A stretch of 64,000 bases of DNA, taken from CAZICM01 sp964537685 (lineage in GTDB: Bacteria > Myxococcota_A > Polyangia > Polyangiales > Polyangiaceae). The DNA is taken from assembly GCA_964537685.1 (NCBI GenBank), contig CAZICM010000002.1, forward strand, positions 1 to 64,000. The letters are read 5' to 3'. The first letter of the stretch is position 1; each line of letters starts with the position of its first letter. Shown here one piece after another: positions 26,424 through 34,730 of this stretch. The position numbers and the translations under genes were made by a program. The notes below the pieces were generated by a model, which searched no databases, was not told where the DNA came from, and was given only the letters and a program-made list of their open reading frames with translations.

Positions 26424-27266
26424 CTATGGCGGGCAATTTGGCGGAACACAAAAGTCCGCCGGATAATTCAAATGACAGCCGGTGCATATCGAGATATCCA
26501 CCTGCTTGCGAAGCGAAAAGCCGGAGCTATTAGGAAGCTCCGTCTTCTTATGACAGAAGGTGCAATCAAAAGATTGATGGGACGCAGGCAAGGCTATCGC
26601 GTGAAACGGCGCCTCCATGGGGTCCGCTGAGACCTCACCCTTGCGATCACCATGGCAAACCTCACAATTCGTAGAATTATAATAGGGGCCTGTCGATGAA
26701 TGAACGCTGGTCAGATTTATGCTGTCCAAGTCCAGCCGGGAGATTGCTAATTTAATTTTTTTCTCCGCGCCTGCGACAACAGAAATCCATTCGCTATTGA
26801 CGACCTTCTCGCCGCCGCTCTTAAACAGCGTGCCGCTGCGCTCAATACCTGGAGCCTTCGCCGTAATGATATACAAGCCGCTCGGCAGATTATTGAGCAT
26901 TGCTCGGCCGCTATCATCGGTGCTCGCATTATATGCCCCCGGCTCGACGAGCACCGTTCCCCCTACAATCAGCGCCTTGCTGTGGGCATCCACAAGCTCT
27001 ACCCAGAGTGTACCCGTGCTTACCCCTGCCTCACCGGGTGGACCGCTTGTCCCCGCATCTCCTTCGGGCCCTGGTGGTCCAGAATCACCCGCAGGACCGG
27101 CATCTCCCGCAGCCCCCGGTTCGCCTGGCAAACCGCGTGGACCTGGCACACCAGGAGGCCCCGCGGGACCAGAATCACCGGTGCTGCAAGCTACACCCCC
27201 ACCCACCAGAAGCAGCGCCGCCCAGCGAAGCAAGGCAGAGCTCACAAATACAATAGACCTCCACAT
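26424..27266 (-). CDS. Collagen-like triheme cytochrome c lipoprotein
   Basis: A 280-residue exported protein with an unusual design. A signal peptide ends at a lipidatable C27 (imperfect lipobox GVAC). Eighteen uninterrupted Gly-x-y triplets span residues 30-83, Pro-rich as in collagen-like triple helices. Residues 85-180 resemble a carboxypeptidase-regulatory/Ig-like sandwich. Three c-heme sites follow: CEVCH at 201, CTFCH at 235 and CTGCH at 261, with extra His residues that may be distal ligands. It is first in the operon, with AAGGAG 7 bases upstream of the ATG and only 9 bp before the molybdoenzyme. It probably acts as the membrane-tethered electron partner in place of an NrfD subunit; that role is inference. 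Confidence 0.85.
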   Translation of the reverse strand: MWRSIVFVSSALLRWAALLLVGGGVACSTGDSGPAGPPGVPGPRGLPGEPGAAGDAGPAGDSGPPGPEGDAGTSGPPGEAGVSTGTLWVELVDAHSKALIVGGTVLVEPGAYNASTDDSGRAMLNNLPSGLYIITAKAPGIERSGTLFKSGGEKVVNSEWISVVAGAEKKIKLAISRLDLDSINLTSVHSSTGPYYNSTNCEVCHGDRKGEVSADPMEAPFHAIALPASHQSFDCTFCHKKTELPNSSGFSLRKQVDISICTGCHLNYPADFCVPPNCPP

Positions 27267-27364
27267 CCGCCGTCTCCTTCTGGATATGGCTGCATACCCA
27301 CGCTTTGTGGAGCATCGCCCTATCCATCAATGACACTACCCCCCACGGTCAACCGAAAATACAC

Positions 27365-27380
27365 AGCAAATTGTATTCCA
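27365..27380 (-). promoter_or_regulatory. Sigma-54 promoter candidate for the molybdoenzyme operon
   Basis: Read on the reverse strand the sequence is TGGAATACAATTTGCT. It has the invariant GG and GC separated by ten bases and a good -12 box (TTGCT); the -24 box has TGG but not the full TGGCAC. It would start transcription near 27354, giving a leader of roughly 90 bases before the cytochrome gene. Confidence 0.5.
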
Positions 27381-27465
27381 GCGGTAACCGCGTGAACAAA
27401 TTAATAAAATACTAACCAAACTCGAAAGAGTGTATTTATTTGGACGGAACCCCGCTTCTACATTG

Positions 27466-27481
27466 AATTCCGCGAGGAATT
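27466..27481. promoter_or_regulatory. Inverted repeat, possible enhancer site
   Basis: AATTCC-GCGA-GGAATT is a perfect 6-bp inverted repeat about 85-100 bp upstream of the sigma-54-like promoter. That is the usual distance for an activator-binding site. One such short repeat could arise by chance. Confidence 0.3.
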
Positions 27482-27950
27482 GACGGGGGTATGATTAAAG
27501 AAACCAATCCAAACTTCGATGCATCCACCAAATCGTTGTTTAGCACGTATAAACGCACAATATATGCCCCCTATCGATTTCCTTGCTTTTTTCGCGCTCA
27601 GGATGCTTGTTCAGCATCATTTCGGCATCGAATATCCACATGCCTCCTGAAAAAACTGCGTTTTTGGCGCAGGTACTGCGCGTGCCATTTAAACTTTTGG
27701 ACAAGGCTCGTTTCTTTCCCCCTTATTTTCGACGTCCTCGTCATGAGCTTGCGCCTGCCCATGCATGTCCATTACAATGGCTTGCCGCGCAGGGATTCTG
27801 AACACAATCGAAAAGAGGCAAACCTCATTCTTTTGTGTTACAATTTTATTGTATTGATAACTGATTCAAGGACAGAAACGCCTCCCACTGGCGATCAATC
27901 CACTGGGATGTGTCTTCATTTTGATAGGATTTTAACAGGAACGGGCGGAT
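27482..27950. other. Gene-free stretch with diverged repeat copy B (27841-27895)
   Basis: Together with the promoter region 27267-27481 this is the longest gene-free stretch, nearly 700 bases. A + frame of 207 codons from 27491 crosses it, but its composition is not protein-like and it runs into the antisense of the next gene. The only clear feature is the second copy of the 55-bp repeat seen before the DUF4157 gene. No coding sequence follows copy B, and no terminator is obvious. Confidence 0.5.
27841..27895 (+). repeat. Diverged 55-bp repeat, copy B
   Basis: Direct, ungapped match to 20183-20237 at 43 of 55 positions. The two copies are about 7.7 kb apart with the DUF4157 gene and the respiratory operon between them. 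The mismatches are scattered, so the duplication is old or the sequence is under selection. Confidence 0.6.
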
Positions 27951-30707
27951 TTAAGGGGTATAGAAACAGAGATCCCCGCCTTGGGCGCCCTTCGCGGGAA
28001 TGGCCACCACAGGCTCGTCCTCATCGATCGAGAGAATATAAGCGGCGAGCTGCTTCGCCTTCGTCGCATCCATCACAAACACCTGAGCCAGCGCCGAGCT
28101 GTGATGCGCCTTGAAGAGCGAATCATCAAATACTTCTTCCAGCGTGCGCGCATTGCCCGCGTGGAAGTACGGCGCTCCAACCTGCATGCCCAACAGCGAA
28201 GGCACATTGAAGCCCTTCCCCGTATCTCCATTGCCCTGCCCCGGCGTCGTCATGTCCTGCCGCAGCTCGAGCACGCTCACCGCCGCCGGAGACGATCCAA
28301 AGGTTCCCACCGGACGAAGCGCACACTGAAGCTGCTCGGCTCCAGGCGGCGCACCAAAGCGCATACGCGCGTCGGTTACCAGGTTTGCAGGCGGCGAAAC
28401 GACCGGGAACAGCGCAGACGGGAAGCCGTTGAGCATCACGTTCCAGCTTTGATTGCTGAGCGATGTCGGCGCGACATCGAGCGTTGCCGCGTTCGGAAGA
28501 TCGCCCGGCTTATAGAACACCGTCGAGATCGTCCACTTCGGACCGCTGTGGCAGCCGATGCAATTTCCCTTCGCAGGATCGTGGAACAGATCTTTGCCCG
28601 CATCGACATCGGCCTTCACCAAATTCGTCGGCTTGCGCGGCGCCCGGATCGTCTTGATGTACTCCTCGATTTCAAGCCAATCCGTGAGCACGCCGTGGGG
28701 ATGAGGTGTCGCCGAAGCCGGATCCGAGATATCCCGCGCGGACCCCTGAAGCCCTTGCTGAGGCGGCGTTTGCGCAAGCAAATCGATGCGGTTATCCGCC
28801 GCGTCCACGATCGCTCCCTTACCGCCTGAGACGCCCCGCGTGTTGAGCTCGAAATCGGCCACTTCATCGAAGATGGCCGACCAGTTAAAGATGCGCTGAT
28901 CGTTTGGATCCTTCGAAGCAAACGAACCGTCGAGGCTGGTCGACTGGCGCGGGCCGCGCGCGAAATACCAGGTGACGTTATCGCTCAGGCCATCGATATG
29001 ACAGGCCGCGCATGAGCCCCAAGCCTCACCATTGAGCGACCACCGCCCAATGCCCGTGACGAAGAAGCGCTTGCCCTTGAGCACTTTATCCTCGGGAGAA
29101 TCGGCCACAGGCAAGGGCGAACTCTGCACGATCTTAAAATCGTCGACGCCGTTGCCGGCAATGCTCTGGGTGTTGAAGGAGAGCGCTGTCACATCGCGCG
29201 AGCCCTCGTTCACAACAAAGCCAAATGCCTTCGACTGCGCAATCGCAATACCAATCGGCAGCCTGATCAGCTTGTCATTCGCATCCTTGTGCAAGTTGAT
29301 GAACTTATTCGTCTGCGAGCCAACGCTGTTGATCACGCCGTCTTTAATATCGAGCCGGAATACCGCATCCGCGCCCATCCCCGTCAAATAGCCAAACTGC
29401 CCCGCCACAAATCCAAGATCCGTGGGCAGGAGAGGCATGCGCCCCGACATCGCATCGGAAAAACGCTTGTCCAATACTTGAGTTGTTGCCGTATTATCCA
29501 TCAAATTGATGGCGGTGAGCGCTGGATGCGTGGTCGTCTTTACATCCGTCGGATTGGGATTGCATTTTAAGGTATTGCCATTGCAGGTTCCGCCGAGCGC
29601 GCCGCAATCGGCTTTCTCTGTGGCCACCGTGCACGCACTGGCCGGATTCTTCCCCGCGAATACGCCGATCGGCCCTTTGGGCGAAGCGCATGTGCTGCTC
29701 ACATACGCATAATTCCCCAAAATCGTGATCGAGCCCACTTGATTGGGGAAGCAACCCGTTGGTGCGTCATTATGATCGTTAAAGCCGGTGTTCATCACAG
29801 GCGGCAGATCAATAAGCTGCACCGTACCTTCCAATACGTTAATTTTGTAAACAAATCCTTTTTTATTTGTATCGGCGCTGGCCACTTCCTCTGGACCCGT
29901 GCGCGCAGCGAACCATTCTGTCACGTATACATTTTCATCGGCATCGTTATCATCACCATTGTTGGTGATCGCAATCGCTCTCGGATGCGCAAGCGCAGCC
30001 CTGGATTGCACGGTGCCGAGCACATTCGCGCCCGCAAGCGCCGCGTTGAGATCGATGGTGCTGGACAACATCATCGTTTCTGGATCAATAACGGACAGCG
30101 TACCATCCACCCAATTGCTCACATATAATTTCGTATTGTTCGGCGTTAATGCCAGACCGGTGGGCTCCGATCCCACAGCCACGCTTGGACCGGCGGCGGG
30201 AGCCGTATCGAGATTATCGATGCGAACCACTTTTTGATCGCGGCGAAGCACGACATAAGCGCGCTTTCCGCAGCTATCGACGGCAACCTGCCAAGGCTCG
30301 CTTCCCGCGCCCAGGGATATTTCAACCGGATTGGTTAAATCAGGCTGGCCCGACGCATAATCCACGCGAAATACCGTGACGCTTCCCACGTCGCGATTCA
30401 CAGCAATCACCGTATTGTCGTCCGGTGTGATCGCAATGGCCGAGCCGCGCGTGGCACCGGAAACAGGAGCACATACCGTAGGCCCGCCACCGCCTGCACC
30501 GCCGCCGCCGCCCGCTCCGCCTGTGTTTACCGTACCGCCCATTCCAGATCCCGTGGACGAGCCGGACGATGCCGAGGTGGGAGGCGCCGTCTCCGGATCA
30601 TCACCGCATCCGCTTGCAAAAACGCCGGAAACAGACACGGCTGCCGCCGCCAGCGATATCAGCGCAAGCGTTCGATTGTGAAGCCCATACCTGCCAATCG
30701 TATTCAT
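27951..30707 (-). CDS. Beta-propeller / diheme cytochrome c peroxidase-like lipoprotein
   Basis: A 918-residue exported protein. The signal peptide ends at FASGC (lipobox-like), followed by a Thr/Ser/Gly-rich linker with GGAGGGGGAGGGG. Residues about 65-560 form a YVTN/YncE-like beta-propeller with repeats such as ALTPNNTKLYVSN and AYVVLRRDQKVVRIDN, interrupted by a small Cys-rich insert near residue 355-385. The C-terminal third has two c-heme motifs, CAACH and CIGCH, in a layout like MauG/diheme peroxidase proteins. It would sit on the outer or inner membrane facing the periplasm or surface. The start at 30707 has GAAGGAG upstream; a longer frame from 30851 is not supported. Function unknown; an electron-transfer or oxidative-modification role is plausible. 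Confidence 0.82.
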   Translation of the reverse strand: MNTIGRYGLHNRTLALISLAAAAVSVSGVFASGCGDDPETAPPTSASSGSSTGSGMGGTVNTGGAGGGGGAGGGGPTVCAPVSGATRGSAIAITPDDNTVIAVNRDVGSVTVFRVDYASGQPDLTNPVEISLGAGSEPWQVAVDSCGKRAYVVLRRDQKVVRIDNLDTAPAAGPSVAVGSEPTGLALTPNNTKLYVSNWVDGTLSVIDPETMMLSSTIDLNAALAGANVLGTVQSRAALAHPRAIAITNNGDDNDADENVYVTEWFAARTGPEEVASADTNKKGFVYKINVLEGTVQLIDLPPVMNTGFNDHNDAPTGCFPNQVGSITILGNYAYVSSTCASPKGPIGVFAGKNPASACTVATEKADCGALGGTCNGNTLKCNPNPTDVKTTTHPALTAINLMDNTATTQVLDKRFSDAMSGRMPLLPTDLGFVAGQFGYLTGMGADAVFRLDIKDGVINSVGSQTNKFINLHKDANDKLIRLPIGIAIAQSKAFGFVVNEGSRDVTALSFNTQSIAGNGVDDFKIVQSSPLPVADSPEDKVLKGKRFFVTGIGRWSLNGEAWGSCAACHIDGLSDNVTWYFARGPRQSTSLDGSFASKDPNDQRIFNWSAIFDEVADFELNTRGVSGGKGAIVDAADNRIDLLAQTPPQQGLQGSARDISDPASATPHPHGVLTDWLEIEEYIKTIRAPRKPTNLVKADVDAGKDLFHDPAKGNCIGCHSGPKWTISTVFYKPGDLPNAATLDVAPTSLSNQSWNVMLNGFPSALFPVVSPPANLVTDARMRFGAPPGAEQLQCALRPVGTFGSSPAAVSVLELRQDMTTPGQGNGDTGKGFNVPSLLGMQVGAPYFHAGNARTLEEVFDDSLFKAHHSSALAQVFVMDATKAKQLAAYILSIDEDEPVVAIPAKGAQGGDLCFYTP

Positions 30708-30773
30708 GAAGCACTCCTTCAAAATGAGTTTGAACAACTCACCTTGTCTGGCTGTTAAGAAAAAGAGGCCGGA

Positions 30774-30797
30774 CCCCGAGAAAATATTTTCCCGGGG
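30774..30797. terminator. 24-bp near-perfect palindrome, possible terminator
   Basis: CCCCGAGAAAAT and ATTTTCCCGGGG form 12-bp arms with one mismatch and no spacer. Read on the reverse strand the palindrome lies 105 bases after the stop of the upstream membrane protein gene and is followed after about ten bases by CTTTTTCTT, which fits an intrinsic terminator. It is also about 65 bp before the start of the beta-propeller gene, so an operator is possible. Confidence 0.4.
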
Positions 30798-30901
30798 AAC
30801 CCTTGGATACGCGCGGCATGCGCCTCCGGCTCCATCACGGTGAACGCACAATGCCCGTTGATTGGCGGGGATTTATTCGCAGGGATTTTATCGGCGGGAT
30901 T

Positions 30902-32176
30902 TTATTGGCGGGGAGGCGGGCCACCCGCGGCGGCACTCGCATCCGCGGCGGCCAAAATGCGTTCTTCAGCCTGCGCCGCCAATTTATCGACGGTTGCAGC
31001 CGCATCCGCAGGCGGAAGGCCATTAAAGAACGAAAGGAATTGCGCTTCGAGGCCGGCATTCACGCTGCTCAGCGCCAATACGATCGGAACACCGGGTTTC
31101 TCAATATCCGAAAGCTCCTGCGCGCGCCTCCGCCACTTCGAGGCTCCAGTCATCATCCTCACCAGCCATTGAAGGCCAAGTCCAAGCAGAAGCCCGCCCA
31201 TCACGCCGCCGACGAATAAGTCGGCATCCATGGGCATCGCAAAAGCCGCAATCAATCCGCCCAATCCCGCGCCGATCACCAGGCCGGGCTCGCCTCCATT
31301 GTGCTGCCCGGCAAGCTTTAAAATGGCCGCCGCGTGCAATCCATGCTGGCCCGCCTTCGCGGCCTCGCGCAATGGCATCAGCGTCGCCAGCCTGCGCATC
31401 GACGCAACGCGCACGCTGAAATAACTGATCAGCAGCGCAAACACGCACAGCACAACGCCTACACCAACCGCAATGCGCCGGGGCAAAAGCCCCTCGGGAA
31501 TAGGTTCGCGCACCGTCGCTTTATCGGCGGTCTCCTTCGCCTTTTCCGACGCCGTCTTCAGGGTCGCGGCCACTTCTTTCGCCGCTTCATGCACCTTATC
31601 CACGGGCGCCGCGCTCAACAGCTCGTGAAGCTTCCTGACAGCCTCTCCCTGCTGCGCCTTGTCTTCACCGGGAGGAGTCAGCGCGGCGGCCTTCGCAATC
31701 GCATCCCAGGCGGGCGTTGCCGCATCCCGCACACCGCCGACCGACACGATGAGATCGCGGCATTGCGCGAGCGCCTTCGCCTGTTTGTACGAGGGCTGAG
31801 CCGTCGCCCACGCAAGCCCGATATCGGCCTCTTTGTCTTTTTTCGGAGGCGTCTTTGGCCGGAAGCGCCCCGGCCCCGCATCAGGCTCGCTCACGCTCAC
31901 ACGGGCAGCCTTCACCGACGACTTGAACACATCAATTTCCGAGAGCAAACGCTCCGACGCCACATTACAGCCCTGCGCCTGCGAGCTTTTGGCCTCGGCC
32001 ATTTTCGCCTCTTCGTGCGCCTTTGGATCGGGCACCAGCTTGCCCTGAACCGTGACCAGCCGAAATACAGCCCCGGCAACGAAGACAATGAGAATGAACG
32101 ATGCGATGAGTGTGGAACGAATTTCCTCGCCCCGCGTGTATTCGTTCACAATCGTTCCCTCGTGTGGGTAATCCAT
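30902..32176 (-). CDS. Hypothetical membrane protein
   Basis: A 424-residue protein without a recognised family. It has one membrane helix near residues 20-40 (TLIASFILIVFVAGAVF), a long charged, partly coiled-coil periplasmic-type region to about residue 225, a second helix (IAVGVGVVLCVFALLISYF), and then Gly-rich hydrophobic segments around 295-345 that look like one or two further helices. The C-terminal 70 residues are soluble and Ala-rich. The ATG at 32176 is preferred to a TTG 15 bases upstream. It is divergent from the EF-hand protein gene across 267 bp. Confidence 0.6.
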   Translation of the reverse strand: MDYPHEGTIVNEYTRGEEIRSTLIASFILIVFVAGAVFRLVTVQGKLVPDPKAHEEAKMAEAKSSQAQGCNVASERLLSEIDVFKSSVKAARVSVSEPDAGPGRFRPKTPPKKDKEADIGLAWATAQPSYKQAKALAQCRDLIVSVGGVRDAATPAWDAIAKAAALTPPGEDKAQQGEAVRKLHELLSAAPVDKVHEAAKEVAATLKTASEKAKETADKATVREPIPEGLLPRRIAVGVGVVLCVFALLISYFSVRVASMRRLATLMPLREAAKAGQHGLHAAAILKLAGQHNGGEPGLVIGAGLGGLIAAFAMPMDADLFVGGVMGGLLLGLGLQWLVRMMTGASKWRRRAQELSDIEKPGVPIVLALSSVNAGLEAQFLSFFNGLPPADAAATVDKLAAQAEERILAAADASAAAGGPPPRQ

Positions 32177-32294
32177 GCAGGAGCCGAACAAACAAGATGA
32201 CCGGCCCCGGTTTTGCCATTCATAGCCAAGCTCGCGTGAAAGTCGTAGGGCTAATCGGCAGACGCTAACGTATCAACCAAAGAAGCAAAGCTTT

Positions 32295-32313
32295 TTCGCG
32301 AATCATTCGCGAA
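32295..32313. promoter_or_regulatory. Twin 8-bp palindromes, one helical turn apart
   Basis: TTCGCGAA occurs at 32295-32302 and again at 32306-32313, spaced 11 bp centre to centre, with a related half-site ATCGCGGA at 32323. They lie in the divergent intergenic region of two membrane protein genes. Paired palindromes on one face of the helix are typical of repressor operators. No regulator is known. Confidence 0.4.
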
Positions 32314-32443
32314 TCTTTTCAAATCGCGGAAGGGGCAAATCCTACAAGGATCCAAGCCTCCAAAACAAGCGTCGGCGGGCCGCCGAAAAACCCAGCCCAT
32401 AGGCAAGATTGAAAACCGCGGCCCACCATGGCAAGCGTGCCGG

Positions 32444-34708
32444 ATGGCCGGCGCACCTTTCGTCTTTCGAGACTACCGAGGCTTGCTACAGCTCCGCCTG
32501 AACACGCCCGAAGATCTCGATCACCTCCATCAGCTCGAGCCGGCCCGCTGGTCATCCACAAGCGTTCCTACCGATCAGCTCTTTTGCGACAAAACGTTTC
32601 TTGAATTTATCGACACGGATCAGAACAAGCGCGTCCGCGTCCAAGAGCTGCTCGCCGCTCATGACTGGCTTCGCAAACGCCTTAAAAACAAGCTCCGAAT
32701 CATCGAGCGCACCGACACCATTTATCTCGACGATCTCGACACATCGAACCCCGATGCAGCGAAACTAAAGGCGCTCGCCGAAGAACACATGGAGCGCAAA
32801 GGCAGCGGCGCACAGGTCACGCTGAAAGAGATCCGCGCCTTCAAGGAGACGTACACAAAACAATTTCCCAACGGCGACGGCGTCGTGACTTTTGCGCAGG
32901 TGGGCGATGCCGAGCTCTCGGCTTTTGCATCCAGCATCGTCAAATCGGAAGGCGGTGTTGTCGATCTATCGGGCGAGATCGGAATCGACGAATCCAAACT
33001 CGACGCGTTTATTCAGCACGGTTTGGCGAGGCTGGCCTGGGAAGCCGACGCCAATTCAATCGATAACGCAGAAAACTCTGTATTGTTTCCCCTCGGCGAG
33101 GCCACAACAAGCGCCGGCGAACTTATTCTAGCGCTCTCGGATAAAATCGATCAATTTTTTGCCCAATGCGATTTAATTTCCCAGGAAAATGCGGCCCTCT
33201 CCCGCTTCTCTGCCAGCGCCGAGACCATTTCCGCCCTGGATATCAACAACCCCGCCGCTATTTCTGCGTATCTCAAAGAGGCTCCCCTGGCCCGGCCCAA
33301 TCCTGCGGGCGTGCTCGATATTGGAGGCTGGCTCAATCCGCTTTTCGCCGAGGATTTAAGAAAACTCGCCTATCTCGTTCTACCCGCCGTTGTATCGGAG
33401 GGCTCCAAAGAACCCACCAAAATTACGCGAAAAGAATGGGAAAAGATAACTCATCTATTCGATGATTACCGCGCATACATGGGGAGAAAGCCCGCCGACT
33501 TACCCGATAATCTTCAAGGCGATGAACTCCGCGAATTTATTTTAGGCCCCCTTCCCGAGCGGCTGCGCACGCTGATTGCCGAAGATCGGGAAGCATCCGA
33601 AGAACTTAAAGCCATTTCCGACCTCGAAAAACTATCGCTGTACCAGCGGTGGATTGTCGAGCTTGCCAATAACATGGCAAGCTTCCCATATCTTTTCGTA
33701 TTGCATGAGCGCTGCCTGTTTGAAACAGGCACTTTGGTGCTCGACGGCCGGGAGCTTTCATTTTGCGTGCGCGTAAACCAGAAGAGCGAACATAAACCAA
33801 TTGCCGAACAATCCAATCTATTTGTTATTTATGTCGATCTCGAACGCAAGACCCAAGAGGGAGCGACCGCAACGATGAACATTGCGGCGGCGGTTACTTC
33901 GGGCGTGAGGCGCGGCATTTCAATGGGCAAGCGGGGGATTTTTTACGATCGCGAAGGCCAAGAGTGGGATGCCCGGGTCAGCGACATCATTGTGCGCCCT
34001 ATTTCGCTGTGGGAAGCGGCGATCGCTCCCTTTGTCAGGCTGCGCGACTTTGTGCTCGAACGGATTGAACGCTGGACAGAAAGCCGTTTCGCGTCCGCGG
34101 AGAGCAAGGCCCAGGAAGCCGCGGAAGGCCATGCCTTGATTGCGCCCGAGGGTCTTCCCGCAGCGCGGCCTCCCAGCCCCGCCATCGCTGAAGCCCAGGC
34201 TCAGCACATGCAGGCTCAAAAAGCGGCATCCCACGCTCAATCCCTCAGTTTTGCAAACCTATTTTTTGGAAGTGCCATCAGCTTGGCCGCTATCGGCTCG
34301 GCCGCCGCATTTGCCATTAAAACCTTATCGTTAACAGATCCGGTCAATCTGCTTGTGGTGGTATGCGGAATTGTCGCGGGCATTATGCTTTTATCGGCAT
34401 TCCTAGGGTGGCTCCGACTCCGGAAACGCGATCTCAGCACATTGCTGGAAGCCTGCGGATGGGCATTTAATGTGCGCATCTTTCTGAGGCGCAAACACAG
34501 TCTTCGCTTTACACGGATACCGCCCATTCCCCGCAAGGCCATTCGCGAGCGCGGCGCAATACCCACCATCGTATCCGATGAAGGCCGCATTAGCCTATGG
34601 AGGGTATTTTTTCTGCTGCTGATCGCGGCATTATTGGCGGCAGCCATTGTCTACCGCGCCCCGCTTCAAGCCTTTCTCAGCTCTATCTTCGGCAGCGCAG
34701 CACCATAA
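32444..34708 (+). CDS. EF-hand-containing membrane protein, unknown function
   Basis: A 754-residue protein. Near residue 57 is a canonical EF-hand loop, DTDQNKRVRVQE, with Asp, Asp, Asn and the 12th-position Glu. A weaker second loop is FPNGDGVVTFAQ near 143. A long soluble region follows. Three hydrophobic segments lie at the C-terminus: around 605-630, 635-660 and 720-740. I do not recognise a family beyond the calcium loops. The protein would be a tail-anchored or multi-helix membrane protein with a large soluble head. It is the first of three genes that follow each other at 22 bp and then a 4-bp overlap, ending in a glycosyltransferase. Confidence 0.68.
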   Translation: MAGAPFVFRDYRGLLQLRLNTPEDLDHLHQLEPARWSSTSVPTDQLFCDKTFLEFIDTDQNKRVRVQELLAAHDWLRKRLKNKLRIIERTDTIYLDDLDTSNPDAAKLKALAEEHMERKGSGAQVTLKEIRAFKETYTKQFPNGDGVVTFAQVGDAELSAFASSIVKSEGGVVDLSGEIGIDESKLDAFIQHGLARLAWEADANSIDNAENSVLFPLGEATTSAGELILALSDKIDQFFAQCDLISQENAALSRFSASAETISALDINNPAAISAYLKEAPLARPNPAGVLDIGGWLNPLFAEDLRKLAYLVLPAVVSEGSKEPTKITRKEWEKITHLFDDYRAYMGRKPADLPDNLQGDELREFILGPLPERLRTLIAEDREASEELKAISDLEKLSLYQRWIVELANNMASFPYLFVLHERCLFETGTLVLDGRELSFCVRVNQKSEHKPIAEQSNLFVIYVDLERKTQEGATATMNIAAAVTSGVRRGISMGKRGIFYDREGQEWDARVSDIIVRPISLWEAAIAPFVRLRDFVLERIERWTESRFASAESKAQEAAEGHALIAPEGLPAARPPSPAIAEAQAQHMQAQKAASHAQSLSFANLFFGSAISLAAIGSAAAFAIKTLSLTDPVNLLVVVCGIVAGIMLLSAFLGWLRLRKRDLSTLLEACGWAFNVRIFLRRKHSLRFTRIPPIPRKAIRERGAIPTIVSDEGRISLWRVFFLLLIAALLAAAIVYRAPLQAFLSSIFGSAAP

Positions 34709-34730
34709 CAGCCCGCTTAGGAATGCGAAA

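Noticed and set aside
27491..28114. 207-codon + frame in the gap between the cytochrome operon and the beta-propeller gene
   Set aside because: Composition is not protein-like, it has no good start signal and its second half is antisense to a clear gene.
27981..28829. 282-codon Arg/His-rich + frame
   Set aside because: Lies entirely antisense to the diheme lipoprotein gene and shows no domain or sensible composition.
31334..32200. 288-codon + frame
   Set aside because: Antisense shadow of the membrane protein gene; Arg-rich throughout, with no hydrophobic core pattern.
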